Assembly (NCBI GenBank): GCA_947627135.1
Contig: CANQUV010000002.1
Coordinates: forward strand, 62,001 to 126,000
Source: an uncultured Clostridia bacterium
Lineage (GTDB): Bacteria > Bacillota > Clostridia > Oscillospirales > Acutalibacteraceae
DNA: 64,000 bases
Direction: 5' to 3'
Below are positions 38,278-48,191 of this stretch, piece after piece. The translations under genes and the position numbers were made by a program. The first letter of the stretch is position 1, and each line of letters starts with the position of its first letter. The notes beneath the pieces are model-generated. The model saw only the letters and a program-made list of their open reading frames with translations. It had not been told where the DNA came from and ran no database searches.

Positions 38278-38375
38278 ATATTAATAATTTATACATTTTA
38301 AAAATATTATTATTTATACAAATATTTTTACTGTATCTTTTTTAAAAATCTCTGCAAAATTTTGCAATTATTAAA

Positions 38376-38512
38376 GGGTTTCACCGTTACCGACGGCGAC
38401 AAAGGCTTAAAAAACCAGATGCATTTTCTTTTGTGAGCAAGGTTTCGCCGTCACCGACGGCGACAAAGGGCTCCTCGCCCTTTGATCCCCCGCGAGCTTT
38501 TGAAAAAGCTCG
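38376..38512. repeat. Structured intergenic repeat element (REP/MITE-like)
   Basis: Two direct copies of ggtttcrccgtyaccgacggcgacaaagg; hairpins GCCGTC-ACC-GACGGC, AAGGGC-tcctc-GCCCTT, CGAGCTTTTgaAAAAGCTCG. Confidence 0.7.
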
Positions 38513-38521
38513 ACCAAAACT

Positions 38522-38631
38522 TTTGCTTATTTTATCTATAACCTTTGCTTATTTTATCTATAACCTTTGCTTTCTTTATCTATAACTTTTGCTTACCTTA
38601 ACTATAACTTTTGCTTGTTTTATACAAGTTT
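38522..38631. repeat. 22-bp tandem repeat array, 5 copies
   Basis: tttgcttattttatctataacc units start at 38522, 38544, 38566, 38588, 38610 (exact 22-bp period). Confidence 0.9.
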
Positions 38632-38632
38632 T

Positions 38633-39892
38633 TTAAGACAGTTTTGTTCCGCATTCAGGGCAGAATTTTGTTCCTTCTTTAACTTCTGCTCCGCAGTTTG
38701 TGCAGAATTTTTTGGTTGGTGCTTCAGGTTTTTTTTCACCGCATTGTGAACAGAATTTTCCTGTATTTACTGCACCGCAGATACAAGTCCATTCGTTTTC
38801 ACCTACTGATGTTGCAGGAGATTGTGGCTCCGAAACCGGCTGCTCCGGCTGGGAAGGAGCCTGTGGCTGTACGGGAGGCTGTGGAGGCTGTTTAGGCTGT
38901 AAATTATTTCCGTAACCGCCTAATATATTTCCTCCCATATTCATTCCCATTCCAACGCCCATAAAACCTGCCATAGAGCCGTTGCCGTTTGATCCTGCAT
39001 CCTTTAATCCCTCTGCAAGATTTGCGGCTACATAGCCCTTTTGAACTGCGTCATCGGAAAGCATAGCGCCTTTGTTACGCATATTGATAAGCTTTTGTGA
39101 TTCTTCATCATAAGAAAGGCTGGCAATACCAACTGACTGTATTTCCATACCTCTGTTGCCGTTCCAATCTTCATCGAGAGTTTCAGCCATATATTTGCCA
39201 AGTTCACGGCCTTTTGAAACTACAAATGAAATTCTGATACCGTCTGCGGACATCTGATTGATAGCGCTTGTAAAAGCTTCTAAATACTCATCTAAATATT
39301 GACGGTTTACATCGTTAATGTCAACAGATGTTCCGTCAGTTACTGCGCCTTTTGGAATTACCTCTGCATAAAATTTAAGAGGGTCTGTAATCTTAATTGA
39401 ATAGGTACCGTGTGCTCTTAAGAAAAGTTCGCTGTTATAAAAAGTATCAAAATAGTTTACCGGATTGACTGTTCCGAATTTAATGCCCTTGATCTCCTGC
39501 AAATTAATAAAGAATACTTTTTGTGATTGAGGAGTAATTCCACCGTATTTAATACGGTTGAAAGTCTCTTTCAATGAATCGCCGAATTGTCCGTTAAAAA
39601 GAGAAGGCATTGAGCTGTTATCCACCTTGTAATAACCCGGTTCTGCAGTATAATCAACAACCTTGCCTCCGTCAATAAGCATCATAAACTGATTATCCAT
39701 AACATGAATAACAGAACCGTTTGATACTATACTGTTTGAACCTTTTTTATTTTGTGATTTTCCGTTTTGAGTAATAAGTCTGCCCGGCGCAAAGCAGGTA
39801 GTATCGCTCATAGGCTCAGGCTCTATAACTTCAAGCCAACTTTCTGCAAGACCGCCTCCGATTGCATTTAACGCCGCTTTAATAATACCCAT
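38633..39892 (-). CDS. SPFH-domain (virion core protein-like) protein with C-terminal zinc ribbons
   Basis: MGIIKAALNAIGGGLAESWLEVIEPEPMSDTTC...; CTCGAV..GKFCSQCG and KFCTNCGAEVKEGTKFCPECGTKL. Confidence 0.85.
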   Translation of the reverse strand: MGIIKAALNAIGGGLAESWLEVIEPEPMSDTTCFAPGRLITQNGKSQNKKGSNSIVSNGSVIHVMDNQFMMLIDGGKVVDYTAEPGYYKVDNSSMPSLFNGQFGDSLKETFNRIKYGGITPQSQKVFFINLQEIKGIKFGTVNPVNYFDTFYNSELFLRAHGTYSIKITDPLKFYAEVIPKGAVTDGTSVDINDVNRQYLDEYLEAFTSAINQMSADGIRISFVVSKGRELGKYMAETLDEDWNGNRGMEIQSVGIASLSYDEESQKLINMRNKGAMLSDDAVQKGYVAANLAEGLKDAGSNGNGSMAGFMGVGMGMNMGGNILGGYGNNLQPKQPPQPPVQPQAPSQPEQPVSEPQSPATSVGENEWTCICGAVNTGKFCSQCGEKKPEAPTKKFCTNCGAEVKEGTKFCPECGTKLS

Positions 39893-39904
39893 AGTAATCT
39901 CTCC

Positions 39905-40687
39905 TTAAAAATGTTTTGTATTTTTTGTTTTTTCATCTATCCTGTTAAACTTCCAGGAGTAAATGTTTATTTCCTTTATGCCGGTTCCGCAGTATTCGCA
40001 GAACTTTGTACCTATGTTTGTAATTGGCGCACCGCAGTTGGGACAGTTTAAACCCACTGAACCTTCGCCATGGTTATGTTCTTTGATTTTGCTTATATCC
40101 TGAATATATACAAGGCAGATATCATAAACAGTTTGAGTTTTAAGATCTTTATTTCCGGATAAAAGCTCACCGTTTTCATTTGATAAATAACCTATGTACT
40201 CAACTGCCGACTGAAATGTTATCTCAACAGTTGCCCCTGTTTTTTTATACATGGAAATCTGCGTATCGTGAATTACTATTTGAGAAAAGTATGAAGCTGC
40301 ACCCTGCCTGTTCAAATCATCTATTATGTTATTAACCTGTAATGTTAAATCTTCAGAACAATCGGTATTTGCAAGCTCTGTTTTTTCACTGATTGCATTT
40401 AGATAATCCTTTAAAACGACCTCTGCCTTTTGAGAGTATTGCTCAAAATTAAATTCAGGAAAATCCCGTTTTATTTGAGGAAGATAAATTGTTGTCATAG
40501 ATGCAACCGAGCGTGGAGTTTCAGACATAATTTCTTTTTGTTTTTGAATACCTTCATTCAGAGTAGATGTACCGAAAACATCTCTTGAAAATTGTCTGAC
40601 CTTATATCTGATAAAAAGAACAAGCACTAAAACTGCCGCAAGCAAAATAATTGTTATTGAGACAAAAACAATCAAACCTGTATTCAT
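39905..40687 (-). CDS. Membrane-anchored zinc-ribbon protein
   Basis: N-terminal TM; C-terminal LNCPNCGAPITNIGTKFCEYCGTG. Confidence 0.7.
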   Translation of the reverse strand: MNTGLIVFVSITIILLAAVLVLVLFIRYKVRQFSRDVFGTSTLNEGIQKQKEIMSETPRSVASMTTIYLPQIKRDFPEFNFEQYSQKAEVVLKDYLNAISEKTELANTDCSEDLTLQVNNIIDDLNRQGAASYFSQIVIHDTQISMYKKTGATVEITFQSAVEYIGYLSNENGELLSGNKDLKTQTVYDICLVYIQDISKIKEHNHGEGSVGLNCPNCGAPITNIGTKFCEYCGTGIKEINIYSWKFNRIDEKTKNTKHF

Positions 40688-40747
40688 ATTTCTCTTATCC
40701 TGATTTGTTATTATTTATATTTTCTTTTTGTATATTTATTCAAAAAA

Positions 40748-42529
40748 TCATTTATTATTTTCTGTAACTGCAATTCCCAAAACTTCAAGGCTTTCAGCGT
40801 CAACAGTTGAAGGACAAGCCGACATTAGTTCGCTTGCATTTTGTACCTTCGGAAATGCAGTAACATCTCTTAAGCTGTCTGCATTACATAAAATCATGGC
40901 AACTCTGTCAAGACCTATACCCATTCCTCCGTGAGGAGGAGCTCCGTATTTATATGCTTCTACCAAAAAGCCGAATTTTGCATCGATCTCTTCGTCTGTC
41001 ATTTTTAATGCTCTGAACATCTTTTGCTGAAGTTCAGGGTCAGTGATTCTCATTGAACCGCTGGAAAGTTCTGTGCCGTTTAAGGTAAGATCATACGCTT
41101 TTGCAACAACCTTTGAAGGGTCGGTATCAAGATATTGCAGACACTCTTCTTTAGGCATTGTAAAAGGATGGTGCATAGCTACCCATTCTCCGGATTCGTC
41201 ATCATATTCAAAGAACGGAAAATCTACGATCCATAAAAATTTGAATGTATTGGGAATTAGATCAAGTTTCTTTGCAGCTTTAAGCCTTAAAGCTCCTAAT
41301 GTTGAAAGTACAACAGATTTTTTATCGGCAACAATAAATACAACATCGCCTTTTTCTGCACCAAGTGTATTTAAAATTTTTTCAAGCTCGCCCTCTGCCA
41401 TAAACTTTTTAAAAGAGCAGGCAGGTTCATCATCTACCCATCTTATATATGCAAGACCTTTTGCACCTATGCCTTTAACATATTCTGTAAGTTTGTCAAT
41501 TTCTTTTCTTGTATAAGTATTTGCACTGTTTTTTGCTACAATTGCTCGAACTGTTCCGCCTTCTTTAACTGCATTTGCAAATACCCCGAACCCGCTGTCC
41601 TTTACAAGCTCTGAAATATTCTGAATTTTCATATCAAAACGAATATCAGGCTTGTCTGAACCGTAGTTTTCCATGGCCTCATTATAGCTCATTCTCTCAA
41701 AAGGAGTTTCCAGCTCCTGATTCATAATTTCCTTGAAAAGTCTTTTAAAAAGACCTTCGTTAATTTCAAGAATATCATCTACATCAACAAATGAAAGCTC
41801 CATATCTATCTGTGTAAATTCAGGCTGACGGTCTGCTCTTAGATCTTCATCTCTGAAACACCTTGCAAGCTGAATGTATCTGTCAAAGCCTGACAGCATT
41901 AAAAGCTGTTTATACATCTGGGGCGACTGGGGAAGCGCATAGAACTTTCCCTTATGAATTCTTGAGGGAACCAGATAATCTCTTGCTCCCTCGGGAGTTG
42001 ACTTGATCATCATAGGTGTTTCTATTTCTACAAATCCGTTTTCATAAAAGTAGTCTCTTGAAACCTTTGCAATTTTACTTCTCATTATAATATTTTTCTG
42101 CAAGGGCGCTCTTCTTAAATCAAGATAACGGTGTTTGAGTCTTAATTCTTCATTTGTATCTGTATTATCAAGAATTTCAAATGGAGGTGTTTGCGCCTTT
42201 GAAAGAACTCTTAAATCCGTTACTTCAATTTCAATATCTCCTGTTGAAATTTCGTTGTTTTTTGAGCTTCTTTCTCTTACAATTCCTTTTGCAGCAAGTA
42301 CAAACTCACTTCTGCAGGCAAATGCCTTTTCAAAAGTTTCTTTATCTGTAATGTCTGTAAAAGCAAGCTGAACAATACCTGTACGGTCTCTTAAATCTAT
42401 AAATATCAGCTGGCCTAAATCACGCTGTCGCTGTACCCAGCCGCAGACTGTAACTTCCTTTCCGCAGTCTTCTATTCTTAAGTCGCCGCAATAGTTGGTT
42501 CTTTTTAATCCTGTCATAAATTCTGCCAT
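40748..42529 (-). CDS. aspS: Aspartyl-tRNA synthetase
   Basis: Class II motifs RHRYLDLRR, FRDEDLRADRQPEFTQID, GMGIGLDRVAMI. Confidence 0.96.
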   Translation of the reverse strand: MAEFMTGLKRTNYCGDLRIEDCGKEVTVCGWVQRQRDLGQLIFIDLRDRTGIVQLAFTDITDKETFEKAFACRSEFVLAAKGIVRERSSKNNEISTGDIEIEVTDLRVLSKAQTPPFEILDNTDTNEELRLKHRYLDLRRAPLQKNIIMRSKIAKVSRDYFYENGFVEIETPMMIKSTPEGARDYLVPSRIHKGKFYALPQSPQMYKQLLMLSGFDRYIQLARCFRDEDLRADRQPEFTQIDMELSFVDVDDILEINEGLFKRLFKEIMNQELETPFERMSYNEAMENYGSDKPDIRFDMKIQNISELVKDSGFGVFANAVKEGGTVRAIVAKNSANTYTRKEIDKLTEYVKGIGAKGLAYIRWVDDEPACSFKKFMAEGELEKILNTLGAEKGDVVFIVADKKSVVLSTLGALRLKAAKKLDLIPNTFKFLWIVDFPFFEYDDESGEWVAMHHPFTMPKEECLQYLDTDPSKVVAKAYDLTLNGTELSSGSMRITDPELQQKMFRALKMTDEEIDAKFGFLVEAYKYGAPPHGGMGIGLDRVAMILCNADSLRDVTAFPKVQNASELMSACPSTVDAESLEVLGIAVTENNK

Positions 42530-42541
42530 AATATCCTCCGG

Positions 42542-43843
42542 TTAAACGCCTGCTATAAGACGGTTTCTGTTTTGTGTATATACTTGAAAAAATTCCTGTG
42601 CAAAGCTTTCTGTCAAGCTGATTTCAACCTGTTCGCCTGTTTCCATATTTTTTATTTTCGCTTTGCTTTCTTCGATTTCATTATCCCCTAAAACCATACT
42701 GAACTTTGCACCGATTTTATCTGCATATTTCATTTGTGCTCTTAAACCTCTGCCTACAACATCGGTTTCTCCTTTAAGCCCACTCTCTCTGATTTGTTTA
42801 ATAAGCTCAAAAGCTTTTAATTTTGCTTTATCTCCCAGCCCTGCAATATACAAATCGCAGGTATCGGATTTTGGAATTTCAATACCCTGATTATCCATAA
42901 GCATCAATAATCTCTCAATTCCCATAGCAAAGCCTAACGATGGTACATGCTGACCGCCTAACTCTTCAATTAAACCGTCATATCTTCCTCCGCCGCAAAC
43001 CGTTCCCTGAGAGCCGATATAATCGGTTACAAATTCAAAAACGGTTTTTGTGTAATAGTCAAGACCTCTTACAATTGAGGGGTTTACTATATATTTAACG
43101 CCTGCACCGTCAAGATAAGTTTTTACCTTTTCAAAATGCTCGTTACAATCTTCACATAAATAATCTATGACCTTTGGTGCATTTTCTGCGATCTTTTTAT
43201 CCTCGGGACTTTTACAGTCCAGTATTCTCATAGGATTTTTCTCAAGTCTTGAAAGGCAGGTATCACAAAGTTTATCCTTGTATTTTTCAAAGTATTCTCT
43301 TAACGCCTTGTGGTATTCTGCCCTGCATTTTGGACATCCGATCGAATTGATTTCCAAATGAAGTTCTTTGATTTGAAGTCTGTCAAAAATTGATTGTGCC
43401 GCACAAATAAGTTCTGCGTCGGCAACCGGGTCTGCTGTACCGTATTCTTCCAAACCGAATTGGTGAAATTCTCTAAGTCTGCCTGCTTGAGGCTTTTCAT
43501 ATCTGTAACAGGAAACAAAGTATGACACTTTTACGGGAAGCCCGTCGTTTAAAACAGCGTGCTCCAGCACTGCCCTTGCGGCTCCTGCAGTACCCTCCGG
43601 ACGAAGTGTTACGGATTCTCCGCCTTTTGTATCAAAAGTGTACATTTCCTTTTGAACAACATCTGTTGTCTGACCTACACCTCTTGCAAAAAGCTCTGTG
43701 TGCTCAAAAACGGGCGTGCGGATTTCTTTAAAGCCGTAATTTTCAGCTTCGTTTCTCATTATTTTTTCTACAAACTGCCATTTGAAACTTTCTTTTGGAA
43801 GTACATCTTCCGTTCCTTTTATTTTTTTGGTAATAAGGCTCAT
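42542..43843 (-). CDS. hisS: Histidyl-tRNA synthetase
   Basis: KIKGTEDVLPKE, EGTAGAARAVLEH, RGLDYYTKTVFEF, GFAMGIERLL. Start at 43843 after aggagg rather than 43870. Confidence 0.96.
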   Translation of the reverse strand: MSLITKKIKGTEDVLPKESFKWQFVEKIMRNEAENYGFKEIRTPVFEHTELFARGVGQTTDVVQKEMYTFDTKGGESVTLRPEGTAGAARAVLEHAVLNDGLPVKVSYFVSCYRYEKPQAGRLREFHQFGLEEYGTADPVADAELICAAQSIFDRLQIKELHLEINSIGCPKCRAEYHKALREYFEKYKDKLCDTCLSRLEKNPMRILDCKSPEDKKIAENAPKVIDYLCEDCNEHFEKVKTYLDGAGVKYIVNPSIVRGLDYYTKTVFEFVTDYIGSQGTVCGGGRYDGLIEELGGQHVPSLGFAMGIERLLMLMDNQGIEIPKSDTCDLYIAGLGDKAKLKAFELIKQIRESGLKGETDVVGRGLRAQMKYADKIGAKFSMVLGDNEIEESKAKIKNMETGEQVEISLTESFAQEFFQVYTQNRNRLIAGV

Positions 43844-43942
43844 CGGCCTGCCTCCTAATTTATAATACAATTATTGGGCAGCAAACGCCGCCCAATAGTA
43901 ATTTTAGAAATTGATATTTTTAATTTATATATTACTTTAATA

Positions 43943-44338
43943 TTACTTTAAAATATTTCTCCAGTCAAGGTCGCCTCTTTCAAGACCGTGGATCAAAACT
44001 TCAGCAGTTGCAATATTTGTTGCAACGGGAATATTATGCATATCGCAAAGTCTTAAAAGATTCATATCGTTAGGTTCATTAGGTTTTGGGTTTAAAGGAT
44101 CTCTGAAAAAAAGCAGCATATCGACCTCATTACAGGCGATTCTTGCGGAAATCTGCTGACCGCCTCCTTGTGAACCTGCAAGAAATTTTTGTATTGTAAG
44201 ACCTGTTGCCTCTGAAATTATTTTACCTGTTGTACCCGTTGCACAAAGAGTATTCCTGCTTAAAATACCGCAATAAGCAATACAAAACTGTACCATTAAT
44301 TCTTTTTTCTCGTCATGTGCAATCAACGCAATATTCAT
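43943..44338 (-). CDS. mgsA: Methylglyoxal synthase
   Basis: [12 protein letters not shown]..., [35 protein letters not shown]. Confidence 0.94.
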   Translation of the reverse strand: MNIALIAHDEKKELMVQFCIAYCGILSRNTLCATGTTGKIISEATGLTIQKFLAGSQGGGQQISARIACNEVDMLLFFRDPLNPKPNEPNDMNLLRLCDMHNIPVATNIATAEVLIHGLERGDLDWRNILK

Positions 44339-44379
44339 AACAATACCTCCGTTAAAATAAAACTTCCATATAAAATAAG

Positions 44380-45129
44380 CTATATTTTTTGACCCTTATA
44401 TGCTAAAGGAACGTCTGCACCCATAATTCTCAAAGCAAGACAATCAAAAACATTTGAGCAGGCACTCCAGCAAACGCCCGCTTCACCTCTTTGCATTACA
44501 GAGGAAAGATGCAGATCATCAGGAACTAAAGCAATAAGCTGTGTTTGAGATACATCTATAACCTGATCTAAATCCTTATAAAAGCCAAGTTCCTCAAATT
44601 TTTTTCTGTTAAATCTGTTTACAATCAACCTGATATTTTTTTTATTAAACTCTTCCAGTTTTTTTCTGATTTTAACAACTCCCCTTAAACTTGTAGGTTC
44701 GGCATTGGCAACTAATAATGCCATATCGGCAGGATATGCGGCAGTTACAAAGCCGGAACCTATTCCCGCCGGAGAATCAATAATAATATAGTCGTAATCG
44801 TTTTTGAGGCTGTCAACAAGCTGTGAAAATACAGACGGACTCACCTCATTTTCGGTATCAAAAGGAGCTGCCAGCATATAGAGATTATTTATATGAGGAC
44901 TTTTATAAACGGCATCGGAATAATTGCAGTTTCCCGAAACAGCATCTGAAGTATCAAACAAAACGCTCTCTTCAACGTCAAGCATAATATCCAGCCCTCT
45001 CATGCCGCAGTCACAATCTATTAACAAAACTTTTTTCTGTTGTTTAACAAGGGCGACCGCAAGACATACACACACCGTAGATTTGCCGGTTCCGCCTTTG
45101 CCGGACGCCACAACTATTACTTTATTCAT
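44380..45129 (-). CDS. MinD-like septum-site/ParA-family ATPase
   Basis: [22 protein letters not shown] deviant Walker [31 protein letters not shown]. Start MNKVIVV at 45129. Confidence 0.85.
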   Translation of the reverse strand: MNKVIVVASGKGGTGKSTVCVCLAVALVKQQKKVLLIDCDCGMRGLDIMLDVEESVLFDTSDAVSGNCNYSDAVYKSPHINNLYMLAAPFDTENEVSPSVFSQLVDSLKNDYDYIIIDSPAGIGSGFVTAAYPADMALLVANAEPTSLRGVVKIRKKLEEFNKKNIRLIVNRFNRKKFEELGFYKDLDQVIDVSQTQLIALVPDDLHLSSVMQRGEAGVCWSACSNVFDCLALRIMGADVPLAYKGQKI

Positions 45130-45560
45130 AATGATATTATACCTCGTTACTATTTTAACATAAAGATAATAAAAGAGCAAATAAATTTGTTTTGTTTCCG
45201 TGCCAAAAATTTTTGTATTATTTTAGTAATTATCAATAAATATCGACTTGAAAAAGGGGATTTTTCCAATAATGTGTAATGTTTTTGTGAAATTTGCACA
45301 TCATAGTAACATATATTAATATTTTAAAATATTTATAAACATTTACAATTAATCAAATATAAATATTTTTTCTTTAATTATTGTTTTTTGATATGCTTTT
45401 TATTGGTATTTTAATTATTTTTTTACTAACTTACATAAAAGTTTTAAAAGCCTTTCAGCGTATTTTACATAAGCTGCGAAAGATATCAAAATAAGTCTAT
45501 TGACCCCAATAATATTGAAAAAGTGCAGCAGAAAACACACCGAAAAAAATAAAAGTTTTA

Positions 45561-47636
45561 TTATTGTTTTTTATTAAAATAAGCGTCAAGCATTTCCTTG
45601 GCTACATTCATGGAATAACTGCCCCTTACACCGTGTTCCAGTACTACTGCAACTGCAACCTGCGGATTTTCATAAGGCGCATAACAAATAAAGGTTGTGT
45701 GGTCTGAACCTGAATTCTCTGCCGTTCCTGTTTTTGCCGCAATAGGAATATGATAATTTCCAAAAACAGAGTACGCCGTACCGCCGGCGCTTTCAGCAAC
45801 ATTACGCATAGCGCTTTGCACAAGTTCAAGATTTTCTTTTGAAACACTTACTGTATCTATTGTTTCCGGTTTATCCGGGTCGTTATATTCTATAATTTTT
45901 TCACGCTTATAGTCTGTTATCTTGCTTACAAGATGTGTTTTCAGCCTTGTTCCATTGTTTGCAATAGTTGCAGTATAAGTTGCCAGCTGTACGGGGGTAA
46001 ATGCATTATCACTTTGTCCTATTGCCGCCTGTACCGTGTTGCCTGCGGTCCATGTTTTTGAATCTCTGCCTGCAAGAAATCCTTTGCTTTCTCCTATTTC
46101 TACTCCTGTGTTTTCCCCTAAACCAAACTTTTCAGCATAAAGATACATTGTGTTAATTCCCAGCCGTCTGCCTGTTTCTGCAAAAAAATAGTTGCAGGAT
46201 TGCGTTATTGCTCCCATAAGGTCAAGGTTGCCGTGATAATGCATACATGCAACAGGGTCTGATTCATAATAATCATAGTACCTGGTGCAGTCAATAAGTG
46301 TATTTTTATTTATAACTCCCTCTTCTAAAGCGGCACTTGCTACGCAGGGCTTAAATATTGATCCGGGTGCAAAGCTTCCGTTAAATACTCTGTCATATAA
46401 CGGAGCGTTTTTTTCATCTGTTTCAAGACTTACATAATAATCGCCGTATTCGCTGTATTTTTCCAAATCATAAGAGGGATAGCTTGCCGCTGCAAGAACT
46501 GAAAAATCTTTTACCGAAAGCATAACCGCCGCCCCTGCACGGCAATCTTCTCCGTAACCTGAATCTCCGTTTTGATAGGCTAGGCTTTCTCCGTTTTTTC
46601 TGGCGGCTGTAACATTTTCTGCAAGCGCTTTATTGGCTGCATCTTGAATTTTGCTGTCTATTGTTAAATAAACGGTATTTCCCGGTTGTGCATCTGTTTT
46701 TCCTATTTCATTTACTACTGTTCCGTCTGAATTTTTTTCGACGATTTTTGTTCCCGACTCTCCTTTGAGTATATCCTCAAAAGCTTCTTCAATACCGAAT
46801 TTTCCGATTTTATCATTAAATGTATATTCTTTGCCCTGTTTTGTTTTTTCATTATATTCTTCTTCGCTTATAGAACCTAATGCTCCTAAAAGGTGAGGTG
46901 CTATATAAGGGTCGGGATTATATCTTACAAAATATGTTTCTACCTGTACTCCGCTTACATTTTGGAAATTTTCGCTGATGATCGATACCATCTGCTCACT
47001 GATATTAAGGGCAAAATCGTAGGGAGTTGTATTGGAAAATCCTTGCACCTCCATATTATATCTTACTGACAAAACATCTCTCAAGACTTTTTTATCCGTT
47101 ATGTTTTCTGCATCATATCTTGCTGAAAGCTCTTTAATACACTTTGATGCGTCGGCTTTATCGTCAAGATTTAAAAACTCCGCCGACTTTAATACATTTA
47201 CCTGATCGTTACTTTCCGGCTTAAATGAATAAATATCTCCGTTTGCTATTTCTATGGGCAATACATCCTGCCACTTTTCGCTTCTTGCGTCCATATATGC
47301 AATAAGCTCAGATATAATATCATTGATTTTTTCCATATCAACATAAAGCCTGTTAAGAGTAATTTTATAACAGGTTTTGTTTACGGTCAGACCGTTTCCG
47401 TCTTTATCAAGAATTTCTCCCCTGGCGGCGTCGGTTTTTTCTGTGTATGTTGTACTGCTTAATGCAATTTTTTTATAATTTTCACCCTCTGCAATCTGCC
47501 ACACGAACAGTCTTGCAATAAATCCGCAGAATATTACAGCGACAATTATTATACATATAAAGATTCTGCGTGAGGGCTCATATTCTTTATTTTCTTTTTT
47601 ACCCTTCTTTTTTCTTTTAAACATAATCGTCGTCAC
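45561..47636 (-). CDS. Penicillin-binding protein 2 (class B)
   Basis: FAPGSIFKPCVASAAL (SxxK), SCNYFF (SxN), AKTGTAENS (KTG); adjacent to mreD. Confidence 0.93.
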   Translation of the reverse strand: MTTIMFKRKKKGKKENKEYEPSRRIFICIIIVAVIFCGFIARLFVWQIAEGENYKKIALSSTTYTEKTDAARGEILDKDGNGLTVNKTCYKITLNRLYVDMEKINDIISELIAYMDARSEKWQDVLPIEIANGDIYSFKPESNDQVNVLKSAEFLNLDDKADASKCIKELSARYDAENITDKKVLRDVLSVRYNMEVQGFSNTTPYDFALNISEQMVSIISENFQNVSGVQVETYFVRYNPDPYIAPHLLGALGSISEEEYNEKTKQGKEYTFNDKIGKFGIEEAFEDILKGESGTKIVEKNSDGTVVNEIGKTDAQPGNTVYLTIDSKIQDAANKALAENVTAARKNGESLAYQNGDSGYGEDCRAGAAVMLSVKDFSVLAAASYPSYDLEKYSEYGDYYVSLETDEKNAPLYDRVFNGSFAPGSIFKPCVASAALEEGVINKNTLIDCTRYYDYYESDPVACMHYHGNLDLMGAITQSCNYFFAETGRRLGINTMYLYAEKFGLGENTGVEIGESKGFLAGRDSKTWTAGNTVQAAIGQSDNAFTPVQLATYTATIANNGTRLKTHLVSKITDYKREKIIEYNDPDKPETIDTVSVSKENLELVQSAMRNVAESAGGTAYSVFGNYHIPIAAKTGTAENSGSDHTTFICYAPYENPQVAVAVVLEHGVRGSYSMNVAKEMLDAYFNKKQ

Positions 47637-47666
47637 CGCCTATAATAAATCTTTTATTGACTACGT

Positions 47667-48179
47667 TTATTCTTTTTCTCTGACCTGTGTAAAAATAAGC
47701 ATATTTAAAAAGTAAATGGGAATTATGCATATAAAAGTATAAATAATTCTTGAAATATAATGGTTTACAAAATAATAGACTATGTTACCGTAACCTTTGA
47801 AAATATAAAAAAATACAAAATACAAGCCGATTGCAACCACACAGGAACAAAATGTATAAAGCATAGTGTTTAAAAAGCTTTTTACCATAATTGAGTTAAA
47901 AATAATTGATTCTAAACAGCACAGCGCCGTTATAACTATTGTAAAATATCCGATTGTGTTTGATATTGCAAGGTCGCATAAAACTCCGCAGGTAAGTCCG
48001 AAAAACAACGCCGGAACTTCTTTTTCAAAGGCAGCTACGGTCAATGCTGTACAAATTAAAAGTACGGGCTTGCCGCCGCAGATCTCCGGAATAAGGTTTG
48101 GAGTTCCCTGCAAGATATAAAATATTAAAATTTCTATGCCATATACAAAGTAACGTAAAACAATTAATTTTTTTTGCAT
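47667..48179 (-). CDS. mreD: Rod shape-determining protein MreD
   Basis: 5-6 TM small protein between mreC and PBP2. Confidence 0.85.
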   Translation of the reverse strand: MQKKLIVLRYFVYGIEILIFYILQGTPNLIPEICGGKPVLLICTALTVAAFEKEVPALFFGLTCGVLCDLAISNTIGYFTIVITALCCLESIIFNSIMVKSFLNTMLYTFCSCVVAIGLYFVFFYIFKGYGNIVYYFVNHYISRIIYTFICIIPIYFLNMLIFTQVREKE

Positions 48180-48191
48180 TTTTACCCCTTA

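Noticed and set aside
38522-38631. Possible CRISPR array
   Set aside because: 22-bp units are directly contiguous with no variable spacers and no cas genes nearby; it is a simple tandem repeat.
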